A stretch of 64,000 nucleotides of DNA from Platerodrilus igneus (taxonomy: Eukaryota; Arthropoda; Insecta; Coleoptera; Lycidae). Position 1 is the stretch's first letter. The number at the start of each line of letters is the position of its first letter. This document shows, one piece after another, positions 1 to 10,665 of the stretch. A program made the translations under genes and the position numbers. The notes beneath the pieces were generated by a model. It was not told the DNA's origin, searched no databases, and worked only from the letters and a program-made list of their open reading frames with translations. The stretch is taken from NCBI GenBank assembly GCA_036346225.1, contig JARFIW010000003.1, positions 2,784,501 to 2,848,500 of the forward strand. The letters are read 5' to 3'.

Positions 1-606
1 CTTACAAGTGTAAACCCGCCATAGGGTCGCCTCAGAACCATGTTAAAATCTACCAAAGAAGTAGCATAAATCATAATGATTTTTTCCTTTTTAAAATAAA
101 TATAAAAAAACGACTGCTTAAGCCTTACGGTAATGTAATCACACACTTCTTTAATAACCATTCTCTCAATTGTATAAATATAGAAACAAGTTAAAAAATG
201 TTTTCCAATCCTAAAGTTATTGAATTTGTATAAAATTCACCAATAAAAATTAATCGGCTGATTTCACGTTAAGCGTATTGGCTACCTAAAAAAATCGGTT
301 CCAGGCCGCAACACAAATTGAAGGCAATCATTCTTTTAAACTTTAAAAATTTTTTACTTAGTGTACTCAAACCAAATATTTCGAACATCAATAAATCAAA
401 GTCACCTTCAATTTATGTCATAAATGTCAAACTTGAAGTTTTTATTATTTTGACAACGACCTAGGTCATGGATGGAAACGTAAATAAACATGATTTTAAA
501 AATTATGAGTGGTATAATTCCCAAAGAAGATTAAGAAAAATGCTATACAAACCACAACAAACATACAGGGAGTATTTAGCGGTATTACCCTCTTTCTCCG
601 ACACTC
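1..606. other. No recognisable feature
   Basis: AT-rich non-coding DNA. I see no open frame, RNA gene or clear repeat here; the decayed reverse transcriptase begins just to the right. Confidence 0.5.
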
Positions 607-1395
607 CTTAAAGTCACTCATTACGAGTTTGAGGAAATCCTTCGACTGGGAGTGGCAGAACCTTCTACTAGTGCCTGATCTAGCCCAATCGTTTTAGTGA
701 AGAAGAGAGATGGTTCCTATCGTTTCTATGTTGATTTCCGCAAGATGAACCAAGTTACTCAAAAAAATACTTACCACTGTTCTTTCCTTTCCACTATCGT
801 AGACCGTCTTCGCGACGTCTGTTTTCTTTCTTCACTAGACATACGTTCCGCTTATCGGCAAATCCCGTTGTTGCCCAAGTCCAATCCTCTCACTGCCTTC
901 ACAGTACCTCAGAGGGGCCTCTATCGGTATTGTCGCATGCCTTTCGACCTCCAAAATTCTCGTGTCACTTTTCAACGCCTTATTGATCAGGTTATCGGTT
1001 CTGACCTGGAACAGTTCTATTTTGCATATATTGACGATATCATTATGGCTACTCCTTCTTTCAACGAACACTTCCGAGTCCTTAATGCTATACTTTCTCA
1101 TCTCATTTCCGCCGGTCTCACCCTCCTCCAAGATAAATGCAATTTTTGCCTGACCGAACTCCGCTACCTCGGTTATGTTGTTAACCAAGATGGTCTACTT
1201 GTCAACCCCGACAAGATTTCTGTCATGCTCAATATTTCTCCTCTATCCTCTGTTACTGGAATCCGTCGTCTGATTGGCATGGCCAGTTGATACCGACGTT
1301 TGATCCCCAATTTCGTCACTCTTACTTCTCCACTTCTTAACCTTACTCGCAAAAATACCCCCGGTATCGCGTTACTCTCATTCTGGCGATGTAAA
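607..1395 (+). pseudogene. Ty3/gypsy-type reverse transcriptase fragment, decayed
   Basis: Remnant of the pol reverse transcriptase of a Ty3/gypsy LTR retrotransposon, which copies element RNA into DNA. The longest open stretch is 697-1290. It carries the order of RT motifs expected of the family: VKKRDGSYRF, SLDIRSAYRQIPL (motif A Asp), the catalytic YIDDI box near 1030, then LRYLGYVV and the start of the connection to RNase H (IRRLIGMAS). The same frame continues on both sides but is cut by two stops, one near 676 and one at 1288-1290. Both fall where the family normally has Trp, so they look like simple TGG-to-TGA changes. RNase H and integrase are not recognisable downstream. The base composition is less AT-rich than the surroundings. 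The assignment to Ty3/gypsy is firm; the lineage is not determined. Confidence 0.9.
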
Positions 1396-2376
1396 CGTAA
1401 TAAATTCTGTTACTAGTCCGCACATTAAATTTCAGATGATGATTTTCGGATTCTTTATTTGTCTTCTTTTTGTTTGTTTTGGTTATTCATCTTTTGCTTG
1501 TATTCACTATTCTATTTCCATTAGTTGACTTTCTTAGCTGTCGGTTCTCGTACTGACTTGTTTTGATTTCCAATCTGCTTCCTGTGGTGTTTTTTGTAGG
1601 TTTTCCTCTTTTTCTTCGAAAACTACGACGCTGTCGAATTTGCAAGTTTATTAGTAATTCTTATCCTTGATTGTTCGTTTGAAACAACTCCTGTTACTAC
1701 AGTCGATAGCACATTGTTTCTTTTACCACATTTCTGGTCATTATTTGGCATACTATGGCTTGATAGTTTTGTCCTGTGTGGCAGTTGCTGCTTGTTTTCT
1801 TCTTTGCTTTCATTCATCCCTTTTGGTTTCTTCGTACGGGAAGCCAATACTTTCCTAGAGGTTGAAGACTGTAATATTTCTTTATGAGAGACATTCGTCG
1901 GTTGACGATTTTGCACTGTCGATGCTATTCCATATTTATCCTAGCGGATTACTTACTTTACATCTTTCCCTTTCTACGTTTTGTTTCGGTTATTTTACTT
2001 TATTATCACTTCAGTGAGTGCCCCGTTTAAATGTCTGCCAATAGTCGCGAAGGGAGGTGCCTGATCTATGGTCTGTCAAACCGGATGAATTTTTTTAATT
2101 CAATTTTTTTGTTCTTCTCCCTCTTTCCTTCTTGCATGTTTGGTGTTTGGTTTACTTATAGTTTGTTTTGGTTGAACGAGTTTTCCGTTCAGTTCGTTTT
2201 AGTGTGAATTTAGTTGCATAACTACTTTTGTTTTCATACCAGGACCTTCTAATTATGCTACGGGAGGTGCGGGGGGAGGGTGGATTTTATACATTCAATT
2301 CCATACCTTCATATAATTATGCACGCGTTACTGTTATTTTTCGTTTATTCTGAATATAACTTGGTTGTATAGCGCC
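1396..2376. other. Unassigned non-coding DNA with G-rich tracts
   Basis: No coding signal beyond short chance frames. G-rich runs on the plus strand at about 2052-2060 and 2261-2281 resemble polypurine tracts that prime plus-strand synthesis in LTR elements. The second is followed by TGGATTTTATAC, so this may be the 3' end of the element whose RT lies to the left. No matching second LTR was found, so this stays an inference. Confidence 0.3.
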
Positions 2377-2971
2377 AGTTACATATCCCCCATATTAAAA
2401 ATTCATATAAGAATAAATGTAATTATTATGTCTGTGCAATAGCATGTTGGAATGCATCAAATGAAGGTTATAATTAAAAGTTAATGAGAGTTCATATCAG
2501 AAATAAGAAAGGAAACAACTACTTTGTATTGCAGGCGCAACCTGATACTGCAGGTGCAGAAACAATGAACTGCAATAAAGCAGTCTTAATTAAAATTACT
2601 TAGAATAAGACATTGTACGAATGTCAAGATACTGCAGACAGTAAGATCTGCACTTTCCTACAAGACGAAGTGAGACCAGAGGCTTCATGAATACTGTAAG
2701 GAGCTCCTGATAGTCAGTCAGACTTCGAACTTCATAACTATAACACCGTTGTTAATTCAAGCTACTGATTGGTAATTATTGAGTGTTAAAATATTTATCT
2801 TTGATTACTCTTTTGTCAACTAAATTAAGTCACGTTAATGAACATAACGTACAAGTTGTTATAAAAGAAATAAACTATTTTTGTAATTACTGTATTAAAA
2901 TAAATTTGATAGAAGTGTCTTTGGAAATAAATGTTTTTTAAAAAGAAGCTCCCAAAGCGCAAAATCTATCT
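2377..2971 (+). mobile_element. Solo LTR, errantivirus-like family (same family as 59385-60482)
   Basis: A 595-bp block that begins AGTTACATATCCCCC and ends TATCT, flanked by the 4-bp direct repeat CGCC (2373-2376 and 2972-2975), which is the target duplication size of gypsy-type integrases. It matches the 3' LTR of the provirus at 59385-60482 along its length: the AGTTA-n-ATATCCCCC start, a GATCTGCA-n-TTCC block (2644 vs about 60209), an initiator-like TCAGTC (about 2715), a polyadenylation AATAAA before the end, and the closing AAGCTCCCAA block near 2946. AGTTA at the start with TAACT at the end is typical of gypsy/errantivirus LTRs; here the end has decayed. No internal region adjoins it, so it is best read as the product of LTR-LTR recombination. 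Confidence 0.75.
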
Positions 2972-2975
2972 CGCC

Positions 2976-3709
2976 TAGTTTAATGGTTCGTCTTAGACCC
3001 CGGTTACGCCCTGGATTACTATTTATACTTCTAAAGTACAACTGTTCCTACCTACTAGTTACTATATTGGATATGGCGGCTACGTTAATGTTCAACACTG
3101 TTGGTTATTGCTGTTAGTGACTACACCGCACCGGACTACAGATGGCAGTGATCCCGAGATGACCCGAAGTTATGTGTGTGATGCCTGGTACCTATAATTC
3201 AGGGAGAGAATTTTATGATTATTTTGTTAAATGCGTATAGACATATATCTAGTACGTCTTCATAGTTACATTTCTGTTATGATGATTGTGTTGTATTTTA
3301 CTTGGATAACTAAGTAGTAGAATAGCTCTCGTTCCTGTCACATATTGTCCTACATCTACGAATGCTGCCAGTAATCCAAATCCAAATTTTGTAGTGTACT
3401 TATACTTTTGAATGCTACTCGCGTTACTGTAGCATAAGTGGGTTGGTGAAAGCTTTATTTCTGATCCCTCAAGACATACACATTAATTTATTGTATCTAT
3501 GGATATTGTTGTTTAGATTAAGGATATAAGGATATAAGAACGTTCTCCTACGTGCATAACGCCATAGTAATATTTACTAGAGTACCCCCTAGCAATAATA
3601 GAGCTAATAGTGTACCTAGCTCTTTTGTGTTAACCAAGAATTGCAGGATTGTATACTATTTTTGATATGACGTTAAATATACCACTTACGGTCGTTAGTG
3701 TTTATTTTT
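2976..3709. other. No recognisable feature
   Basis: Non-coding sequence between the solo LTR and the SINE. I see no frame, RNA gene or repeat I can name. Confidence 0.4.
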
Positions 3710-3721
3710 TACAGGTATACC

Positions 3722-4020
3722 TTACATGTGATTTTCCAATGTTTCACCGAAGGTACTACATTGGCCAGGAAGTGAATTTTTTTACCTGAAGAATTTGGAA
3801 TTTTGCCGAACTCTTGCTGTTCCAAGCAAGGTAGTGATCTTTAACGTGCGTGACCACACTCACACACGGACCTCTATTTTACCTCTCATCCGAACGAGGG
3901 CGTCTTTTTGTGAAAAATGCTCGCCTAACAATTTTCAAGCAGATCGTGCTGAGATTCGAACCCGAGACCTTGGGCGTAGTAGTCACATGCGTATTAACTA
4001 CGCCACGGAACCGCCCTATC
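3722..4020 (-). mobile_element. tRNA-derived SINE, copy 1
   Basis: Short interspersed element on the minus strand. Its 5' (right) end holds a tRNA-like pol III promoter: A box TGGCGTAGTTA about 4001-4011 and B box GGTTCGAATCT about 3953-3963. After the tRNA head comes a unique body and a tail ending CACATGTAA with no long poly-A. A second copy with the same layout lies at 49761-50073, in the same orientation. The element is flanked by a perfect 12-bp target duplication TACAGGTATACC (3710-3721 and 4021-4032), which fixes both ends and implies insertion by LINE machinery. The short open frames across it are chance frames. It is not a functional tRNA gene because the anticodon arm and acceptor pairing are not kept. 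Confidence 0.88.
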
Positions 4021-4032
4021 TACAGGTATACC

Positions 4033-6867
4033 GCTTATCATTTATTTCCGTTGGACGACTTGGTCTCCAAGAATTGCTGTAACACTTACTTACTTACTTT
4101 ACAACAATAGCTAGCGTAGTCTTCTTTTTGTAAGTGTGGTGGTTTTACCGTAACAAAGTGATTACATCAATCCTTGACTACATGTAAGTATTTGCGTATA
4201 TCGTAAAGAAAAAAACTTTTCTGCATCACCAGGATCGTAAGTGCATCTGTTCTTGACCGCTTACAAGTATTTACTTGTAACTTATATAAAAAGCACTACG
4301 GTACAAGTACATGTATTATAAATTTCTTTTCATGAAATAAAAAACTAATTTTTGGACCTATTACTAGATAAAATCATTTTTATTTCCAAAAATAGGAAAC
4401 TTAAAGTTGGTAGGTAATATATGCTTTATCCCATTCGCGCGGAAATGGACCAACCTCAAGGAAGTGATTTTCCTCTTATGGATTTAGACTCTCTCCTTCC
4501 TCCAACTTCGATGGGGATTTCACGCCCTAACCCCAAAAATTCTAGCGATGCCACATTTAGACCTTCAGGGTAAAGACTTGGTGACCCCATCAACAGATGT
4601 TGTAACGTTGCAGTCAGCTAGCTGAAGCAATCTCCGATTCAGGTTTCATCTTCATTAAAAGCAAATGATTACTCAATATAGCGGAGGAGCGGTCAACCCC
4701 ATGGGGGTGAAGAAAGAAACATGTAACAACCGCAAGAGCAATACGTATGGATATTCCCAGAAGAGATACAGCTATACAATTCTGATGACGCTTTCCTTAG
4801 TAAAATATTCTGGAGATAAACTGATCCCGCGTTTGGATTTTCAGGTAGCGACCAATAAGGAAAGGATCATCAGAAGAAATATGAAGAACTTCTAACATCC
4901 TGCGAGTGAAATATTCAGAATCTAAAAAGGTTGATAAATTAAAGGATTTAAAATGAGAGATAGATATTTTCGGTTACCTAAAAAAATGATTTTTGCTCGC
5001 TTGAATATGGGATGTGTATCAAGTAAATGACAATGATGAGTGGGAATTGTGCAGGAAATTTGACGTTAAGTAGATTTTTATAAAATAAAAAAAACAGTAG
5101 TAAGATTACTTTAATTATTATGATTAATACAAACTTAACACTATAATACCGTCTGCCTGTGACCGACAACAACAAAATGAAGAAGCAGAAAAATGAAAGA
5201 ATTGATAAAGTACGTTAAAGGAGACGAAAATTTTATAATAATGCTGGAGTCGGTAAAGAAAAAAAAGGAATAAACCGTAGAGGCACCTAGACTGAAAAAA
5301 AGAAATGACGAAAGAAATGGTAAGTAGAATTCTACACAAACCTTAAACTGGTAACTGTGAACGTTCTTTTTAAAAATTTAAACTGAAGATTATATACACG
5401 AAAAAAAACTAGGAGGATGAGAAGAAAAACACTAAACTGCCCAGATTATTGTAAAACTTCTAATTAGAAATCAAATAAAAATTGTAATGTTGAAGCAATA
5501 TATTTTACTTTACACTGTATTAATCCATTATTTCTCTTTATTTCATATTTATTACGTTTAATAGTATAATAATTTTCTCCTTCCAATAATACATCCTGGA
5601 GCATTGTTGGTTGCGTACCTGTAGTGTATTGACATACGCTGCATTCGTATATGAACGTATCCTTAGTTTCCAATCCTATTAATCGTAGGTTTACCCCATG
5701 ATACAACACAGACGATATGATGCGCATACAACCCCCGCCAAGCTCAAGCTGCAATGACTTCACGCGGAGAGTTAACATCGGTAGAAAGGTCTCACTCTGT
5801 TTGCACCGTCACCTTTTCCAATGAGATATAAAAGGTAGGTGTAGTACGGAGTATAAAGTAAATGTACTCTGGCGGAGCCAGCATCGGCGGTTAATGGCTG
5901 CAGAGTTTGCAAAGGACTTATCTCAGGGGTAGAAGACATTCACAGAAAAAGCTCATAGGGCTCTTGATATGATTACTTTTATTTCCTCTCTCGCACTGTA
6001 TTAAAAAGACTTAGAAATCAAACGCAAGTTGGAGCAGGAAAATTACTATACTTGTATGTTGAAATTTTAGTTCTTAATATATGAACAATTATTTCTATAA
6101 AGTATTAAGCGATCATTAGTCACTCTGTGGAAATCACAAAGTCTAATACAATGTTTATATAAACATTTACACAAAGCTTTTTGTAAACAAAATAAAATAG
6201 TTGTTTCAAATTTTAAACTATTTGCTTGTAAACCTTTTAACCATAAATTTTTTTATAAAATTCCGTATGTTCACAGAAGTTATAAGCAGTAATAAAATAT
6301 TTAAGTGCACATTTTATTAAGTGCAAAAAAGCCGAAGGCAAAACCACTGTTATGAATATTCACATAGATAATTTAGACAGATATAGAAAGTTAGGTTATG
6401 ATGTTTATGCACTACCATTTAAAACAAAAAAAAAATTACAGTAAAACTCACACTTGGAGGAAGTAACTATTTTAGATTGTAACGTATAATTTAGTTTTCT
6501 TTGAGTACCACATGGCATTTTGTAGAAAACATCTGGCGGTTTTCAAACGACTTGTCCATATAAAACATACGGCAAAATCTTCAACTTTCAAAATAGGTAA
6601 ATGTCTTGCCCGTCAAATATTTCAAGCTACAGATGATTAGATTTCATCAAAGAAGAAAAATCCCGGCATTCTGAATCGCCAGAATTTTCAACTCATTTTT
6701 TGTGCTACCCAAAAATCAACACGCTCATTGGCCAAACAAAATTTTGACATTCTCTTACACTCGAAAATTGATGCACACAATTTCAATGGTTAAAGACATC
6801 AATAACGTTTTTCAATACAGGCAGCATAGGAAATACGATTACAAATTCTCTGAAGGACATTCGTTAG
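4033..6867. other. Long non-coding stretch, nothing assigned
   Basis: AT-rich DNA with only short frames. The longest, a 104-codon minus-strand frame at 5464-5778, has three Cys residues (one CSVC pair) but matches no family I know and has no supporting context, so I do not call it a gene. No RNA gene or repeat recognised. Confidence 0.35.
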
Positions 6868-6962
6868 TGCTCCCCATAGCCTAAGAATCAACTGGCAGTG
6901 CTCACCATAGCCTGCTAATACTTGAGTAAGCAGTGCTCTCCATAGCCTGCTTATTCTCCGCC
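6868..6962 (+). repeat. Short tandem repeat, about 31-35 bp unit, three copies
   Basis: Three imperfect tandem units each begin AGTGCTC(C/A/T)CCATAGCCT, starting near 6868, 6897 and 6931, with a fourth truncated AGTAG start near 6962. The differences are substitutions and small indels. No function is evident. Confidence 0.6.
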
Positions 6963-7159
6963 AGTAGCAATGTACCCAATGTACCTGGGGCACGTCGCTA
7001 TAGTCCGCTACGATGAAATATTAATAAAACATGGGTAGACAGGAATCCCCTGTCGTCCGGCCACCATCATCAGTGACACCGAGTGCATGTGCAAAGTCTA
7101 CGCTCGTAGAGTCCCACGGCGACGTACTCGACGTGGCCTAAGGCACCACCACCACGACC

Positions 7160-7545
7160 TCCTTCCGATGAGTTCCGAAGATCACCAAAGACTTTCGAAC
7201 TACTCCGAGCTGTACATACGCTTATACCTAAACTCTGTACATTGTTACTTTGTCCCGCAAGCAAATTCCGAAGCCTTCCAAAAAATCCTGAAGATCACCG
7301 AAAACTTCTGATCCCCTTTAACTTGTAAATATGCTCAATTTATAATTGTTATGTTCATATCATAATTCTTTACATTTACACGCTGTCCCACAAGTAACTC
7401 AAGAAGTCTGCCGAAGAGCTCCGAAAACCGACGTATGGATCTCTTAAAACTGTATATATTTTCTAACCATGGTTAATTAAGCGTACAGTCAGCCTCCCAA
7501 GTAAACCCTGAAACCTTCCGAAGACTACCGAAGACAGAAATCCTC
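7160..7545 (+). repeat. Imperfect TCCGAAGA-rich repeat region
   Basis: Several degenerate units built on TCCGAAGA and TTCCGAA with interspersed CTGTACA/CTGTCCC(A/G)CAAG occur about every 100-130 bp. Related text reappears at about 32905-32945 and 44865-44890, so this looks like an old dispersed repeat. I cannot define its ends. Confidence 0.4.
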
Positions 7546-7553
7546 CGTAAGCT

Positions 7554-7555
<2 letters not shown>

Positions 7556-7647
<92 letters not shown>

Positions 7648-7650
7648 TGC
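7556..7650. repeat. (CA)n-(TA)n compound microsatellite
   Basis: About 65 bp of pure AC/CA dinucleotide followed by about 28 bp of TA. Its right edge joins TTGCTGTG, the terminal motif of the family M LTRs. The 67-codon frame that reads through it (Val-Cys repeats) is an artefact of the repeat. Confidence 0.95.
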
Positions 7651-7802
7651 TGTGAAACCTCACCATTAATCTTAAACTAAGGTTTTCAAATCGAGCCCCA
7701 CAGATTGGGCGTCAAGAATGCTATGAATCCTCTCATATCTGCAGGAACTGGCCCTTTAAAAAAAAACAAAACATTCGAGCCCCACAGATTGGGCGTCAAG
7801 AA
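7651..7802 (-). repeat. Duplicated LTR-end plus primer-binding-site units
   Basis: Two copies of a tRNA-Lys-like primer binding site in minus orientation (7697-7721 and 7774-7798), each followed on the right by an LTR-end-like GAATGCT(A/G)TGAA. The spacing between them is 77 bp. The left edge starts TTGCTGTG directly after the TA tract. The layout (TA)n, TTGCTGTG-n-AACCT, PBS, LTR end, PBS, LTR end is also found in diverged form at 62621-62760, so it is a property of the family. Confidence 0.6.
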
Positions 7803-8974
7803 TGCTGTGAAATGTACAAAAAGCTATTAAATTACCTGGTCCGTTGACTTTCTTCTGTTAATCGCCTCTTTTTCTTTTCCGCCTCGGCTGCTCACCTAGT
7901 TAAAACTTTCATCCTCAATCATAAAAAACAAACACATTCCTATCACAAACACCAACGTTAACTCTATTTACATCAATATTCACAATACATTAAAATTTCA
8001 AAATTAAAATTCAGCATAAATTTCAGTATCAGAAAATTTCAAGATTAAATTTGTTATCATTTTAATGTGCATCCAGATTTAAAGTCCTTGTAGGATGCCT
8101 ACTAATTAATAAAACAATATATGCAGACCTGAGTCTGAGTACAAAGGGAGCATCTCCCACCCCTTTACGTTAATTAAGCCAGGTTCGTCTAATTGAGCTC
8201 AAAACATACCCAAATTTTCATCAAGACCATAAATACTAAATACTCCTTTCTACTTAAACAAGAAAATTTCAGTTTAAAATTAAAAATTTGCTGTTAGTAC
8301 AACTTCACTACTGTCCATTTTAAGTAAATAAATTATAAAGTTATTCAACACACACCAAAACATCAAAATCGAACAACAAAGCATAAGTTACCTGAAGGTT
8401 AATGCACTCGTGGCTCCAATGTACATCGTCCTCTGTTAATCACACCATTCCAACTGGGTTATGTTTAGGTCCTCGGATTACTGGTCGCCTTTAAAATTTT
8501 CTACACCACCATTCATCTAAAGTTGTTTCAGTGCTTTTCCGGCACTCATCTGTGTATATCTGTATCTTGTTTTGTGGATCCAGTCACGTTTACGAATCAT
8601 TTAATTATTAACACCCCCGAAAATAGCAAAGAAATTCATACTTCTTTCACGCTATACACCAAAACTGCCTACTTTTGTGTATTCATTTGTCGTTGCAAAT
8701 TTGAATAATTGGTACAGTACTCGCAATTATAACTAGACTTTATTACCTTGCATCTTCTTTTCTAAGTGCACTAAATTACTTTCATTGTAGCACGTAAAGA
8801 GCAAACTGTTTTAACGTATTAAATAATTACCAAAATATACGAGCAAACTGGAAGGAATTTTTATTCTCCACGGTTTTTTAATAAAGCGTATTATCTAATA
8901 AAATTCCTTATACACGGTGATTAAAATTATTTGATGTAATTAATTAATTTTCTACCCTGGTCTAAATATGAGTA
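7803..8974 (-). mobile_element. Family M left (3') LTR, with internal deletion
   Basis: Matches the right LTR from TGCTGTGAA to ATGAGTA. The left copy jumps from GAGCAAACTG (about 8852) to GAATTTTTATTCTCC, so about 0.9 kb corresponding to roughly 13293-14198 is lost. Elsewhere the two LTRs differ by scattered substitutions and small indels. The 61-codon frame at 8523-8708, seen in three or four LTR copies, reflects LTR identity and is not a gene. Confidence 0.8.
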
Positions 8975-9553
8975 TTTTCCCCCTATTTGAATACAAATAA
9001 TCCCACTTATTTGAATGCAAATATAAAGCATTTAGACTGACAAAAAAAATTAAAAAAAATTGCCTATCTCTCTCTACCCTTATCTATCTAACTTACCTAC
9101 CTTATCCAATCCAAAAAATTATTTACACCTGTCCTATATCCCTATCCTATTCCTAACTATCACCTAATTTTATAAACATCCTATATACATCCTATCTACC
9201 TATCCTATTCTTAACTTTTAACTATACTCACTTCCCTCTACCTAATCCTATATACCTATCCTATTCTTATTCTATTCCTAACTCTCCACTAATCTTATAA
9301 AAAATATCTACACTTAGCCTATCTTATTTTCTTCCTACATTTAATTTTCCTTCTCATCCTATATACCTATTTCTAACTATCTCCCCTATTTATCCTATAC
9401 CTAGCTTCATTTTCTATAAACACTTATTTCTACTCTTCTATATACACCTATTCTATCCCTATCCTATTTAAATTTTACTCTATTATACACCTATCTACTC
9501 TCTATTCTATATCTATACTAAAATTCACCTATCTCTATCCTTTGTTCATCAAG
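8975..9553 (-). other. Family M 3' internal region with polypurine tract
   Basis: On the minus strand the block 8975-8988 reads as an A/G run with five G next to the LTR start, a good polypurine tract. Upstream of it (9060-9540) the minus strand is strikingly purine-rich, built of degenerate GGATAG/TAGGATA units. It is a simple-sequence-like region with no coding potential and is shared with 26375-26930. Confidence 0.65.
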
Positions 9554-10210
9554 TTATTTAAATCTAACTCTCTTCCTGACCCTCCACGTCTTTCTTCTCA
9601 CCATCCTAATACTCTTCATCCCTATTTCTCCCCCTTCTATATCTATACTTATCATCCTTATTATCTCACATACAATAAACTTATCATCCCTATTATCCTG
9701 ACTCTTAAATATTGCTTCTTCTTCAGTCCCTACACTTGTCTGTTTCTTATTCATTATTATTTCCTTTTCTGCCGACAAACCACACGATACTACTTTAAAG
9801 TTATGGATTTTTCCCTCTACGGAAAATCCTATGTACCTTCTAGAATCCTTGTGTAATGGAATCAGCCAGAATAAATTCCTTAAATCTAATTTACTAAAAA
9901 TAAACTTGCCACTTAATCTCGTCAAAAATGTGTCCATGGATGCTGGACAATGGAATTGCGGTTTGGTCCATTGGTTAATTTTTCGTGCCTCTTTATTTAA
10001 TTCTGCCTTCAGCTGCTCCCGATCTGCTGCTGTTGCTTCTACCCCCACTAATTCTGCATGTTTTTGTAATAAAGCTTGAACCTCTACTCTCCTATCCTCT
10101 GGACATCTTATTGTGTTGATCTGTTTAACTCCATCATCCTCTACCTCTACTACATTAATATTCAACCCAGTGTCATCCTCTGTGACTTCATAACTGCCCT
10201 TCCATGGCAC
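9554..10210 (-). pseudogene. Family M pol: truncated reverse transcriptase
   Basis: Continues the protease reading frame after a single in-frame TAG at 10220-10222. The N-terminal 95 or so residues are a linker. From about residue 105 the text is that of Ty3/gypsy RT: EARKINQWTKP, then GKFIFSKLDLRNLFWLIPL, which contains the motif A Asp, and YIGFSVEGK with a CGLS turn. The piece is internally deleted: the linker joins ARKIN directly, and after CGLSAE the frame runs into the purine-rich tail with no YxDD box, RNase H or integrase. The open frame is therefore a fusion across deletions and cannot make an active polymerase. Codon usage is AT-rich like the gag. Confidence 0.8.
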
Positions 10211-10219
10211 TACCCTATC

Positions 10220-10660
10220 CTAAATCCTTACTACCTTCCTTTCCATATCTATTAAAACCCCTAACTGCATCATACAGTCAACACCTAAAATGCTCTGAAA
10301 CTTCAGTCCAGGTACAATTACAAACTCCTGTTCACAGTTTAAACCTCCTATATCTATCCTAAGCACCACAACAGTATTTACTACAGCAAACTTCTTTTTA
10401 TTTGGAGCTACTAAATGGCTACGCTTTATAGGCATAATTCTATCACAAACCTTATCCCTAATTTTGCTGACGAATTCCTCCGATACTAAACTCGCCTCTG
10501 CCCCTGTATCAAGTAATACTTCTACATTATTCTCAAAAATTCCTATATTAACAATTGGCAAACATAATTTTTCCTCAGTTTCTGGCTTTACTTCCTCCTC
10601 AATTTTGAAAAATTCACGTGGATGTTCATATACATTTACACTAAAATCTAGTGGTCTGTC
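10220..10660 (-). CDS. Family M retroviral-type aspartic protease
   Basis: Pepsin-like retroelement protease that would cleave the Gag-Pol polyprotein. The catalytic motif LLDTGAEASLVSE lies near residue 16 of the Met-initiated frame (10561), and the second conserved element, ILGVDCMMQLGV, lies near residue 90, as expected for a single-domain retropepsin that works as a dimer. The frame is open upstream of that Met to about 10660, where it overlaps the end of gag one base back, so expression by -1 frameshifting at the T-run near 10667-10671 is plausible. The frame ends in TAG at 10220, in phase with the RT fragment beyond, which suggests a nonsense mutation in a formerly continuous pol. Family assignment is firm; activity is not claimed. 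Confidence 0.85.
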   Translation of the reverse strand, partial: DRPLDFSVNVYEHPREFFKIEEEVKPETEEKLCLPIVNIGIFENNVEVLLDTGAEASLVSEEFVSKIRDKVCDRIMPIKRSHLVAPNKKKFAVVNTVVVLRIDIGGLNCEQEFVIVPGLKFQSILGVDCMMQLGVLIDMERKVVRI

Positions 10661-10665
10661 GCGTT

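Noticed and set aside
3940..4020. Functional tRNA gene
   Set aside because: A and B boxes are present but the cloverleaf is not kept and the sequence is the head of a SINE with a target duplication.
5464..5778. 104-codon minus-strand frame as a host gene
   Set aside because: A few Cys residues but no family resemblance, promoter or splice context; kept only as a remark in the surrounding stretch.
7463..7666. 67-codon minus-strand frame of Val-Cys repeats
   Set aside because: It is a translation of the (CA)n-(TA)n microsatellite.
8523..8708. Recurring 61-codon frame (also at 12967 and 27190)
   Set aside because: It lies inside family M LTRs and recurs only because the LTRs are copies; no domain and no codon-level conservation apart from overall identity.
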